Of a stretch of DNA of 64,000 nucleotides, positions 11,901-21,262 are shown piece by piece (the first letter of the stretch is position 1; every line of letters begins with the position of its first letter). Below the pieces are notes generated by a model. That model ran no database searches. It saw only the letters and a list, made by a program, of their open reading frames with translations, and was not told where the DNA came from. Both the position numbers and the translations under genes were made by a program. Source of the DNA: Solea solea (Eukaryota; Chordata; Actinopteri; Pleuronectiformes; Soleidae); NCBI RefSeq assembly GCF_958295425.1, contig NC_081136.1:20404890-20468889 (forward strand). The letters run 5' to 3'.

Positions 11901-12545
11901 AGATGGTACAGAACGCTGCCGCACGTCTTTTAACTGGCACACGTAAATTTGAGCACATTTCCCCCATTTTAGCTTCACTCCACTGGCTGCCCATACATTT
12001 CAGGATCGATTTTAAAATGATTTTATTTGTTTTTAAATCCCTGAATGGTCTTGCCCCGCCCTACCTCTCTGAGCTTCTACATCCATACTCACCCGCTCGC
12101 TCTCTCAGGTCAGCTGATCAGCTGCTCCTGAGTGTGCCTAAAACTAAGCGGAAGCTCAGAGGGGATCGTGCCTTCACTGTCGCAGCTCCAAAACTTTGGA
12201 ACGATCTGCCACTGCGCATAAGACAGGCCTCGTCCTTGTCTGTTTTTAAATCCCTCCTTAAAACCCACCTTTTCTCTTTGGCCTTTGAAACCTCATGAGA
12301 CGTTTGGTTTTTTATTTATTTTACATATTTTAATTTGAATAGAATTTATTGTTTGTTTTTTTTTTTTTTTTTTTTTTATTGTATGGCTGCTAATTCTTAT
12401 TGTGTTTTACGATTCTAATTTATTTTAAGATGTTTTATCTCATTTTGAACCTTTAATGTATAATGCCTTTTATTTATTCTGTACAGCACTTTGGTCCATT
12501 GTGGTTTGTTTAAAGTGCTTAACAAATAAAGTTGGAGTTGGATAG
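8960..12545 (+). mobile_element. L2-type LINE, near full length
   Basis: A non-LTR retrotransposon carrying one long frame, a T-rich 3' UTR and an end of the form CTTAACAAATAAAG followed by two TTGGAG-like units, with no long poly-A. This end style and the protein fit the L2 clade. The 5' edge is not certain; ATG follows AGGACAAGATGGCGCC. It is inserted against the transcription sense of the surrounding hAT remnant. I could not fix a target-site duplication. Confidence 0.85.
8978..12298 (+). CDS. L2-type LINE ORF: endonuclease and reverse transcriptase
   Basis: An uninterrupted frame of 1106 codons. Residues 1-35 are hydrophobic, then comes a basic patch (RRKRTRRRGKR near 81-91). The apurinic endonuclease starts near residue 178 (GLANARSL), with TETW near 210, GDFN at 315-318 and SDH at 377-379. 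The reverse transcriptase follows from about 640, with AAFDTVDH near 743, GVPQGSVLGPLLF near 805 and CYADD at 829-833, so both catalytic aspartates are present. The C-terminal part has RLDYCNSL and LQMVQNAAARLLTGT. This protein would nick target DNA and copy the element RNA into it by target-primed reverse transcription. All catalytic motifs I can check are intact. Whether the copy is active is unknown. Confidence 0.93.
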   Translation: MAPVCMACRLSLPMLCVFVLFVSLLALNVNSLLVYDHQTLLNVRLQTKDLVNFDHHGHKTLPPLLSGIPTYLCRAPASPPRRKRTRRRGKRSGRLVRLKACLRLSSDCRINFSRRSPRLHLPTDASVIPVIGPIRVSQLRGRCALRPCWRGVNLCNLQPLYRAPRTAHIVDPPVPTRIGLANARSLANKTFILKDFFSSRSLDFLCVTETWLSVGESSAFADLLPHDCGYFNSPRMSGRGGGIATVFKSHFKCKQISPSVSFTSFELSLFELGRSHTVLCAVVYRPPRYNKDFLNDFADFLAEIMPKYDRVLIVGDFNVHVCCPEKPMAKEFLHLIDSFNLVQSVSGPTHERGHTLDLVLSYGLPVFNLEICDAVFSDHMPVLFEVALACNTVKSGGAAPRSCRIFNPSTTVQFSAAFNQECVSPGSVCDTEELSSWFHSTCQTVLDAVAPLKTRQPKTKSEPWLNERTHAVRRECRRAERKWKKDKLHVSFQTLRDCWRHYQTTVKDAKRNHFSDIILSNSHKPRVLFDTINLVLNAPQTACMEASTTVCEDFMHFFIDKVSSVRALISPPAYDPSVSVPCTAVFNQFEPVTLSFLKEVVGRLKPSGSPNDAVPPRLFKEVFHTIGPSIILVLNSSLSTGVVPKNFKHAVVQPLIKKPGLDPAVPANFRPISKLPFISKILEKLVHGQVMAFLEENNILEVFQSGFKSLHSTESALLRVFNDIFLATDSGDCVVLVLLDLTAAFDTVDHEILISRLEEQVGIRGTALEWFRSYLADRTFCVRLGDSTSSSAPLTCGVPQGSVLGPLLFSLYLLPLGSILRKYGISFHCYADDSQIYMPIKKNEVNSFKILLQCLDDIKAWMTLNFLSFNDKKTEVMVFGGTTGTPQVDLGCLALLLKHTTTNLGVKIDSDLKFDNQIRSVVKSSFFQLRQLAKIKPILSRQHFEMVIHAFVTTRLDYCNSLYVGVSASSVARLQMVQNAAARLLTGTRKFEHISPILASLHWLPIHFRIDFKMILFVFKSLNGLAPPYLSELLHPYSPARSLRSADQLLLSVPKTKRKLRGDRAFTVAAPKLWNDLPLRIRQASSLSVFKSLLKTHLFSLAFETS

Positions 12546-13369
12546 TAAGTCAATGTATAGCACATTAATAAAAAAAATAAAAATCATTACACGAAGGATT
12601 TTAATGGGCTTCATTATTCATCCATGATGGAGTTCTCCACCAGAATTTCATCATACATGTCAAGCAGCGACTTTCCACCCTCGTCACTTGTTCTTCTCTT
12701 CTTCTCTTGTGGTTCTTCTTTGTCCGGTGTCTCTGTAGCTTTGTTGCTGTGCGTCATTTTGTCCACTTGCTTCTGGAGCATATTTATCGCTGCTTGCTTG
12801 GTGACTGTGTCAAAATAACAGCCTTTGTACCTGGGGTCAAGGATCGTTGCAAGCTGCAGCGTATGAGCCATACAGCCCAGGCTTTTAATGCCACACTCGT
12901 CCATTGCCTTCTGCATATTCCGTGCATTGTCGTGAAGAACAACATTTACATTGTCTTTTTAAATTTTCCACTGAGCAAACATGCAGTCAAATGCGCTAGC
13001 GATGGCAGTCCCTGTATGTGATCCTGCAAACTCTTGTGCATGCATAACAGCTCTCTGCACCTCAAAGTTGTCATCAATCCACTGAGCAGTAAGGCTCAAC
13101 ATACTCATCTGACTTACAGCCGAACTCCATATATCCGTAGTGAAGCTAATGTCAGTCACGTTGTCCAACAATTTGTGGATATGCGTGGCCACAACTTTGT
13201 TCAAAGCAGGGAGGGAAACGTCGGAAAAGTCGCTCCGACTTGGCAGGTTGTAGCGGGGTTCAATATGCTCTATCAACGGCTGGAACCCTTGGTCCTCCAC
13301 TACAGAAAATGGCTGGTCGTCAAGAGCAATCATTTCCATTACCTTGTTCGTTATTCAAATTTCAAATGA

Positions 13370-14700
13370 CATATCAAATTTGTGGTGTTGAACACAGACA
13401 CATCTCAGCCGATCTGAGCATAATCGCCACCTGTTTGGAGGGCTTTGCCTGTACTGCGGAGGTAAAGGGCATCAGAGGGCGGACTGCCCAGTAAAAAGCA
13501 GGGCTCACCAGTTAAGAGAGCACTGGTGAGCTCCACCATCATCGCCGAAGGTCTCTCTCAACCCGAGTTCAGAGTCTTCGTCTCAACACCTCATGTTCAG
13601 TACGATCGGCACACCCTCACCAACTCAGGAGCCGATGCTAGTTTCAACTCGGAACAACTAGCCAAGGAACTTAGGATCCAGCTACAACCACTGTCTCCAC
13701 CACTGGAGGCACACGCCCTAGATGGCAGCATCATCGGGAGGGTCAGCCATCGAATGCTTCTGGTTCTCCTGACTTTTCCCGATGGGCATAAGGAGCACAT
13801 CCAGCTTCACGTCCTAAAGGATTCCATCCATCGTCTCATCCTGGGGCATCTCTGGCTCCAACATCACAACCCCGTCATTAACTGGTTGACTCCAAGGCAG
13901 CTTAATATTCTAAGCAGACTGAGTCGCTGTGAGCATTTCTTGAAGATAAAATCTGTGTTTTCAGAGAAGCTTAAATGACTGTCAAGGACTGTGCCTAGAT
14001 ATTTAAAGGTTTCCACAGTTTCAAGAAGCTGGCCATCAAGTGAAACTGGCTCTATCGTCAGTTCTTGCTTTATGTGAACCCTGGTCCCACATCTCCCTGG
14101 ATTTTGTCACCGGGTTGCCGCCATTGGAGGGTAAGACCTGCATTCTGTGTGGTCGATCGATTCTCTAAGATGGCGCACTTCATTCCCCTGGCCAAGCTCC
14201 TGTCCACTATGCAAACAGCAGAGGTGATCCTGTTTAAGCCCCATGGGCTGCCCTTGGACATCGTCTCAGACCGTGGCCCCCAGTTCGTCTCTCATTTTGG
14301 TCAGAGTTCTGCCTTCTCATCGGGGCCTGGACCAGTTGCCTGGTATCGGACACTCCTGCATCATGGGTCAAGGCTCTTCCCTGGGTAGAATATGCCCACA
14401 ACTCTCTGGTCTGTTCATCCACTGGTTTTTCTCCCTTTGAGTGTTGTTATGGTTTTAAACCCCCTCTGTTCCCCTCACTTAATCGTCTTATCTGTGTCCC
14501 CTCTGCGCAGGTGATGGTAGGGCGGTGTCGCCGTGTCTGGGCCCAAGCGCGGAGGAAGCTGCTCTCTTCCTGGGCTGTATTCAAGAGGGCAGCTGACCGC
14601 TGTCGCTCCACGGCCCCTCCCTACCACTCTGGCCAGTGGGTGTGGCAGGACTGGTTTCAGATTTTTCTTACCACCGTCTTGCATCTGGGTCCAGTCCTGT
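13370..14700 (+). pseudogene. Ty3/gypsy gag-pol remnant
   Basis: In order: a CCHC zinc knuckle [14 protein letters not shown] (13445-13490), which marks the end of Gag; an aspartic protease region (13526-13880) with TNSGADASF, HALDGSIIGRVSH and LGHLWLQHHNPVINW; then, after an intruding LINE fragment, integrase core pieces (14095-14400) with [30 protein letters not shown] and VEYAHNSL, and a C-terminal piece (14500-14690). Reverse transcriptase and RNase H are absent. The protease catalytic Asp is replaced by Asn, and integrase is frameshifted, so this is a dead, internally deleted copy. No LTRs were recognised next to it. Confidence 0.85.
13895..14075 (-). pseudogene. LINE reverse transcriptase fragment
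   Basis: The minus strand reads SLDGQLLETVETFKYLGTVL, then SHLSFSENTDFI and RLSLLRIL, the region after the RT active site of a non-LTR element. It interrupts the gypsy remnant between the protease and integrase blocks, so it inserted after that element arrived. Confidence 0.7.
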
Positions 14701-15046
14701 ACGTGATGTTGTTAGTAATTAGAGACTTGTTTTGGATAAATATATGAAACTTACTAAACTAGTTGATGAATTCTATATACTGCATTTTGTTAGGCTGCTG
14801 ATGAAAAAAAGCTAATTTCAAAAACATGTTTTATTGGCTAAAATATAGATCATTCCAGGGTAAATACATGTTCCTGTATTAGTATTATACATGTACATGT
14901 ATAAGTGAGTGAATACAATGTGTAAACGCAATCAAAATGTCTTTACACAAGAGGGGTATACCCTGGCCTGGGCCAAACTATCCCTGGGTTTATTCTGGGC
15001 AGGGGTTAATTTGGTCTGTTACACCTGGTTGTGCGGCCCATAGAGC
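14700..15046. other. No recognisable feature
   Basis: AT-rich sequence between the gypsy remnant and the following LINE fragment, with ATGTACATGTAT-like palindromic bits only. Confidence 0.3.
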
Positions 15047-15239
15047 ATGCGCAGTAGTGTTATGCCCATTATGCCTCTCGGCTATCTAATGAACATTGAG
15101 ATGGTAACATCTTACAAATACCTGGGTGTTCACATTAACAATAAACTGGACTGGTCATGCTGCTGCACTCTACAGGAAGTGTCAGACCAGAATCTACCTT
15201 TTGAGGAGACTATGGTCTTTTGGAGTCTCTATGACTTCT
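15047..15239 (+). pseudogene. LINE reverse transcriptase fragment, left half
   Basis: Forward frames give EMVTSYKYLGVHINNKLDWS, then YLLRRLWSFGVSM, a non-LTR RT thumb-like region. The frame is cut by an LTR insertion, and the continuation is found about 6.7 kb to the right (21944-22060). It carries a small frameshift of its own. Confidence 0.75.
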
Positions 15240-15610
15240 TGTCACGAAACGTCAAGTCTGTTAGTGTTTTTTAGTTTAGTTATTGTGTTAGTTCAGGTTT
15301 AGAGTCACGTTAAGTTCATGTCACTTTTGGTGTGGGTTTGATTTTCACTTCCTCTTTTATTTTGGTAAATGTCATGTCTTCCTGTTGCGTGGTTTCTTCA
15401 CTTGTTTTGACACATCTCCCCTAATTCCCTCATGCACTTCACCTGGTGATCCTTAAGTAATCACTCGCACCTGCCCTTGATTCCCTCTCCCCTATATAGT
15501 GTCCCCATTTCCCTTGTCGTTTGCCAGTGTGTCGTTTATGCTTTCAGAGAACACGTCGGAGTCCAAGTTTGTGCCGCCATAGCTCAAGTGCCAAGTCAAG
15601 TCTTGTTTTT

Positions 15611-15786
15611 TCTCCTTCTGTAAAGAAGTGATTTTGTTTTAGTCTAGTTTAGTTTCTCCTTCTGTAAAGAAGTGATTTTGTTTTAGTCTAATTTAGTTTC
15701 TCCTTCTGTAAAGAAGTGATTTTGTTTTAGTCTAATTTAGTTTCTCCTTCTGTAAAGAAGTGATTTTGTTTTCGTCTAGTTTAGTT
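15611..15786 (+). repeat. 44-bp minisatellite inside the LTR, four units
   Basis: Units begin TCTCCTTCTGTAAAGAAGTG at 15611, 15655, 15699 and 15743 and differ by one or two bases. The LTR pieces at 21764 and 60530 show fewer, more diverged units, so the repeat number varies between copies. Confidence 0.9.
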
Positions 15787-16382
15787 TCTCCGAGTTTGCT
15801 GTATTTGCTGTGTTTTAGTGGTGAACAAGTGAAGCCTTATGAAGCACTGAGGCTTTCCTAACAATTGTGTCAAAAAAGATTCCAAGCTTCAACGCTTCAG
15901 TGAAGGTGACATCTGGTGGACAACTGAAGCCATAATAACCTCCCAAGAGCACGACTGAAGCACTGACACTGTTTCAATCCCATGTCAGCAATAAAAGTTT
16001 TGAAAAGACTGCGTGGCATTCAAGTGTTTTGTTCATTCATAGTTGCCCGTACTGTAAAACATCCCAGATTAAGCCAAAGAATAAATCTAAATTATATGAA
16101 GGGTTAAATGTTGGTTAAGGGTTTCATTAAAGCGTTAAACTTTATTTAGAAACTGAAGTAAATGTCCATAACAGGGTAAGAGATCCTTCCTACTTTGCAA
16201 ATGATCATGGTATTTGAACTCAGAAAGATAGTTTTTGTGTTAAGTGTTTTACTCCAGTGTCCAGATAATAGTTTGTCATTGGAGGACTTGTATGGTTGAT
16301 GAGGAATGTTTATTCACAGAAGTAGACAGGTTAATTGTCTTCATAGGTTTTTATTTAGAAATAGTACTTTTTCCACTGTGGC

Positions 16383-16765
16383 CACCCGGTGGTGTAGTGG
16401 TTAGCAATCTCGCCTTGCAGCGAGAAGACCCGGGTTCGAGCCCCGGTTGGAACAAGGGCCTTTCTGCATGGAGTTTGCATGTTCTCCCCGTGTGTGCGTG
16501 GGTTCTCTCCGGGTTCTCCGGCTTCCTCCCACAGTCCAAAAACATGCAATGTGGGGATTAGGTAAATTGGACACTCTAAATTGACCATAGGAGTGAGTGT
16601 GAGAGTGAATGGTTGTTTGTCTCTATCTGTGTGTGTGTGTGGCCCTGCGATGGACTGGCGAACTGTCCAGGGTGTACCCCGCCTATCGCCCGATGTAGCT
16701 GAGATTGGCACAGCACCCCCCGCGACCCTCTGGTGGAGGATAAAGCGGTAGATGATGACTGACTG
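16383..16765 (+). mobile_element. tRNA-derived SINE with 17-bp target duplication
   Basis: The head contains an A-box-like GTGGTGTAGTGGTTAGC and a B box GGTTCGAGCCC (16433-16443), the internal RNA polymerase III promoter of a tRNA. The body (GTTCTCCCCGTGTGTGCGTG and GGCCCTGCGATGGACTGGCG) and the tail are the common teleost SINE form. Perfect direct repeats ACTTTTTCCACTGTGGC flank it (16366-16382 and 16766-16782). It interrupts the C-terminal coding part of the hAT. A worn copy is present at 38610-38840. It is not a functional tRNA gene: the sequence has no complete cloverleaf and continues into SINE body. Confidence 0.9.
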
Positions 16766-16782
16766 ACTTTTTCCACTGTGGC

Positions 16783-16905
16783 AGGCTTCAGTCTGCTTCT
16801 CTTCTGGCTCACCAGCTTTGGAGAAAATCCTTTCACAGGGAATGGATGATGCTGGATACACAGATACTTGCATACAAGTTTCCACAGCGTAGGATATAAC
16901 GTGAT
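16783..16905 (-). pseudogene. hAT C-terminal dimerisation segment
   Basis: Minus-strand translation gives CMQVSVYPASSIPCERIFSK then AGEPEEKQTEAC, the hATC dimerisation motif. The SINE entered directly after this block. It belongs with the transposase frame at 19904-20875. Confidence 0.75.
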
Positions 16906-16984
16906 ACGTGCCACTCAGTACTTCAGGGGATCCTCTGCTCTTGCCAGATTTTGCTCTTTCAAATATCTATGACACGGACAGACA

Positions 16985-19770
16985 CCAGACAGAAAGACAA
17001 TCTTCTTCTTTTCCTTTCGGCTGCTCCCTTCAGGGGTCGCCGCAGCGAATCAACCTCCTCCATCTCACCCTGTTCTCTGTATCCATCTCTCTCACACCAA
17101 CTAACTTCATGTCCTCTTTCACTACATCCATAAACTACATCCTTCTCTTTGGCCTTCCTCTGGACCTCCTGCCTGGCAGTTCCAACCCCAGCATCCTTCT
17201 ACCAATATACTCACTATCCCTCCTCTGTACATGACCAAACCATTGGCCTCTCTGACCTTATCTCCAAAACATCTAACATGTGCTGTTCCTCTGATTGACT
17301 CATTCATGATCCTATCCATCTTCGTCACTCCCAAAGAGAACCTCAACATCTTCATCTCTGCTACCTCCAGCTCTGCTTCCTGTCTTTTCCTCAGTGCCAC
17401 TGTCTCTAGACCATACAGCATCGCTGGTCTCACCACTGTCTTGTATATCTTTCCTTTCATTCTGGCTGATACTCTTTTATCACACATTACCCCTGACACT
17501 TTTCTCCACCTATTCCAAACAGCTTGAACACGTTTCTTCACCTCTTTTCCACAATCTCCACTGCTCTGGACTGTTGACCCTAAATATTTAAAATCTCCTC
17601 CACCTTCTTTATCTCCACTCCCTGGAGCCTCATGGTTCCACTTGGGTTCCTCTCAATCACACACATACATTCTGTCTTGCTGCGGCTAACCTTCATTCCT
17701 TTCCTTTCTAGAGCATATCTCCACCTCTCGAGCTTTTCCTCCACCTGGTCTCTGCTCTCACAACAGATCACAATGTCATCTGCAAACATCATAGTCCATG
17801 GAGATTCCTGTCTAACCTCATCTGTCAGTCTGTCCATCACCACCGCAAACAAGAAGGGACTCAGAGCCGAACCCTGATGTAGTCCCACCTCCACCTTGAA
17901 CTTCTCTGTCACACCTACAGCACACCTCACCGCTGTCTCACAGTTGGCATACATGTCCTGCACCAGTCTAACATACTTCTCTGCCACTCCAGACTTCCTC
18001 ATACAGTACCATAGTTCCTCTCTCGGCACCCTGTCATAGGCTTTTTCCAGATCTACAAAGGCACAATGCAGCTCCCTCTGACCTTCTCTGTATTTCTCTA
18101 CAAGCATTCTTAAAGCAAATACTGCATCTGTAGTACTCTTTCTAGGCATGAAACCATACTTTTGCTCACAAATGCTGACTTCTGCTCTCAGTCTAGTTTC
18201 CACTACTCTTTCCCATAACTTCATTGTATGGCTCATCAACTTTATTCCTCTATAGTTACTGCAATTCTGAACATCTCCCTTATTCTTAAAAATGGGCACC
18301 ATCACACTTCTTCTCTATTGCTCAGGCATCCCCTCACTCTCTAAGATCCTGTTGAATAGTCTAACCAGAAACTCTACTGCCTCCTCTCCTAGACACTTCC
18401 ATACCTCCACAGGTATATCATAAGGACCAACTGCTGTTCCATTCTTCATCCTCTTCAGTGCCCCCCTAACTTCAGCTTTACTAATCTCTGCTACTTCATG
18501 GTTCATAGTAGTTACCTCTTCTACCCTTTGCTCTCTTTCATTTTCCTCATTCATTAGCTCTTCAAAGTACTCTTTCCATCTTCCCATTACTTCTGTGGCA
18601 CCTGTCAACACATGTCCCTCTCTATCCTTAATCACCCTAACCTGCTGGACGTCTTTCCCATCTCTACCTCTCTGTTTTGCCAACCTGTATAAATGATTCT
18701 CTCCCTCCTAACTTTCCAACCTAGCATACAAGTCATCAAACGCCCTTTGTTTGGCCTTTGCCACCTCTACCTTTACCTTGTGCTGCATCTCCCTGTACTC
18801 CTGTCTGCTCTCTTCAGTCTCCTCAGTGTCCCACTTTTTCTTTGCTAACCTTTTTCTCTTTATATACTCCTGCACTGTCCCATTCCTCCACCAAGTCTCC
18901 TTATCTACTTTCCTTCCAGACGACACACCAAGTACTCTCCTACCTGTCTCCCTGATTACATTAGCTGTAGTTGTCCAGTCATCTGGGAGCTCTCCCTGAC
19001 CACCCAGATTCTTTCTCAACTCCTCCCTGAAAGCCACAGAACAGTCCTCTCTTTTCAGCTTCCACCACTTTGTCCTTTGTTCTGCCTTTGTCCTCTTCGT
19101 CTTCCTTGTCACCAGATTCATCCTGCAAACCACCATCCAATGCTACACTCTCACCCACCACTACTTTGCAGTCACTGATCTCCTTCAGATTACATCGTCT
19201 ATACAAGATGTAGTCTACCTGTGTGCTTCTACCTCCACTCTTATAAGTTACCCTATGCTCATGCCTCTCCTGGAAAAAAGTATTCACTACAGCCATTTCC
19301 ATCCTTTTTGCAAAGTCTACCACCATCTGTCCTTCTGTGTTCCTGTCTTGTATACCAAACCTGCCCATCACTTCTTCATCACCTCTATTTCCTGCACCAA
19401 CATGTCCATTGAAGTCTGCACCAATTACCACTCTCTCGCCTCTGGGGATATTCTGCATCACTTCATCTAACTCACTCCATTCTTTTCTCTCTCTTTCTGA
19501 ACCCGCCTTCCTCCTCTCCTCCTTCGACTTCGACCCACAGTAGCCCAATTTCGACTGTTACCCTGTAGGTTATCGGCACCAATGGCGGTCGTTGTTAACC
19601 CGGGCCTCGACAGATCCGGTATGGAAGTCATAGGTTTGATTCGCATATTTGGTTTTGGCACAAGTTTTACGCCGGATGCCCTTCCTGACCAACCCTGCAA
19701 CTGCAACCCTCTGCATTTATCCGGGATTGGGACCAGCTCAAAAAGACACTGGCTTGTGACCTCCTAAGGC
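16985..19770 (-). mobile_element. RTE-type LINE with broken frame
   Basis: Minus-strand frames give, in order: an endonuclease part (19548-18979; VVIGADFNGHVGAGNRGDE and STQVDYILYRR), a linker (19136-18708), the RT N-terminal part (18683-18315; GTAVGPYDIPVEVWK), the RT core (18305-17580; NYRGIKLMSHTMKLWERV, FVDLEKAYDRVPR, HQGSALSPFLF and MFADDIV), and the end (17541-17122). The NYRGIKLMSHTMKLWE and FADD blocks point to the RTE clade. Four or more frame breaks make it inactive, though the RT core alone is open for 241 codons. It lies in the same orientation as the hAT that contains it. Confidence 0.85.
17580..18305 (-). pseudogene. RTE-type reverse transcriptase core
   Basis: An open stretch of 241 codons holding the polymerase motifs of the enclosing LINE, including FADDIV with both catalytic aspartates. 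Flanking frameshifts separate it from the endonuclease and the C-terminal part, so no full polyprotein can be made. Confidence 0.8.
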
Positions 19771-19803
19771 TGCATTTGACCTCCTAAGGCTGCATTTGAC
19801 CTT
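19745..19803 (+). repeat. 20-bp direct duplication
   Basis: GACCTCCTAAGGCTGCATTT occurs twice in tandem, followed by a partial third copy (GACCTT), at the junction between the RTE-type LINE and the hAT. It may be an insertion-related duplication. Confidence 0.8.
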
Positions 19804-19903
19804 GAGAAAGACAATGAAGGACTGAATAAAATAACTGATGTTTCAGCAGTCATCAACATGCATACCTCTGGATCTCCACTGTAGCGCAGGCAGATGCTGT
19901 GAC

Positions 19904-20875
19904 TCAACATAGTTGTCCAGCAAAGCCCACAAATTGTAGTTCACTGCCGCTGGCACTGGTAGATGCTGTTGCAGTCTCATGTGGCACTACTTCCGTCGAC
20001 CCATCAATAAGGCCGGCACACTCTCGTGTCAGCCTTTCAACAGCAACCTGAGGACTACTAAAGCCAGCCTGTTTGAACCGTGGATCCAAGATTGTGGCCA
20101 CAGACAGTGAGGTCACCTTTTCCAGGTCACTGAATTTCTCACACAAATTGTTTTTTAAATGATTGGCCCGTGTGGCACCAATACAAGGAGCCATTTGGGC
20201 ACATTTGACTGAAATGACGTGTCTTAACATTTTTGCAATAGGTATGGCCTTTGACCCTGACACTCTCTTTTCCTCAGAGAGCTCAACAGTTGCCTGATAG
20301 AATGGCCTTAAAACTGTCAGGCATTGGTTGACTGCTGCATATTCATCAGCAGTGAATGGCACTTTGTCAGTGCTAAGGGCTGCCAGGGCTGCCCCTAATT
20401 GTTCTCTCTGCTCATAAAGCCTATGGAGCATGGCATAAGTGCTGTTCCATCTAGTTTCCACCTCTTGAACAAGCTTTTTTTGTGCCATGCCCATACTGAC
20501 TTGAATGGAAGACAACTTCTCTTTAGCTTTCGAGCTGGACTTTTTGTGTGCCCTAGTGCGCATGTTGTCCAGATCAGATGTCTGACAGAGTGATTTTTTA
20601 CCAATTAGATTAAGCATGTGGGCAAAGCAACAAATGTGTCTCATGTTCAAGTGATTCACACTTGCCACAATATTGTGAGCCCCATCAGTAACCATCCCAC
20701 AGACCTTTTCAGTGACTCCCCACTCAGCCATCAAATTTACATAATGGCAAGTGACACCAAGGTAGGCATCCATGTTGACTGATGTCCACATGTCTGCAGT
20801 CAAGCTAACAGCTGAACTCTGCTTAATTTCTGCCATGGCCTTCTCTTTGGTTGTGGTGTACCTTGCTTCCAACAT
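19904..20875 (-). pseudogene. hAT transposase central region, open 323-codon frame
   Basis: The frame contains SAVSLTADMWTSVNMDAYLG (RNase H-like first aspartate region), VTDGAHNIVASV, HICCFAHMLNLI, VETRWNSTYAMLHRLYEQ, and TSLSVATILDPRFKQAGF. These are the ordered hallmarks of ZBED1/Ac-type hAT transposases, with the insertion domain between them. It would bind and cut element ends as a dimer. The BED finger lies upstream in a separate segment and the dimerisation domain is cut off by later insertions, so a complete protein is not encoded despite the open centre. Confidence 0.85.
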
Positions 20876-21109
20876 CGCCTTGACAGTTTTGCGAGTTGGA
20901 ATGGAGTAGGATGGGTCGAGAATTTTAATGAAATTTCCGAACCCTTCATCCTCAATGATAAAAAAAGGCTGTCCACCAGGGCCTCATCCAGCTTCTGGTT
21001 TCTTGACACTGTGTGGGAGAAAGCTTGCTATATAAACATGATACACAACATCTACAGTATATAAACACACACATACTTATCTAAAGTATATATACATATA
21101 TATTTAGCT

Positions 21110-21262
21110 TACAGTCAAGAATCCCAGTGTTGGCAGGGTCACTGCTTTGCTGGGCATGTCATGCCTGGCACGCAAGTGTCTCAGCATAGATGACGTGTTG
21201 TTGTTGTAAGACAACTCTTGTGTGCAGAGCAAACACCGCACCGACAATTAATTGTACATTTG
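21110..21262 (-). pseudogene. hAT BED-type zinc finger segment
   Basis: Minus-strand translation gives CLLCTQELSYNNNTSSMLRH followed by LRARHDMPSK, with the CxxC and HxxxxxH spacing of a BED finger. It would be the DNA-binding N-terminus of the hAT whose centre is at 19904-20875. Confidence 0.75.

Larger units (their letters stand above)
8434..13345 (-). pseudogene. hAT transposase remnant split by a LINE
   Basis: Reading the minus strand, 13339-12959 encodes a hAT N-terminal catalytic part (TDIWSSAVSQMSMLSLTAQW, then the SHTGTAIASAFD region). After one stop it continues as NARNMQKAMDECGIKSLGC and AHTLQLA, then jumps directly to TILDPRYKG (12830), so the usual middle of about 300 residues is missing. 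The gene resumes at 8811-8434 with PLQYWKSN, FPALAKVAFKYLSAPCTSVD and SERLFSAS, the hAT C-terminal dimerisation domain. A splice-like acceptor TTCCTGTAG precedes that last piece, suggesting the LINE at 8960-12545 landed in an intron of the hAT gene. The element is inactive. Confidence 0.85.

Noticed and set aside
16383..16460. Free-standing tRNA gene
   Set aside because: A and B box-like sequences are present, but no full cloverleaf can be drawn and the sequence runs into SINE body with flanking 17-bp target duplications.
16908..19543. Forward-strand frames across the RTE-type LINE
   Set aside because: They are antisense shadows of the minus-strand reverse transcriptase and endonuclease.
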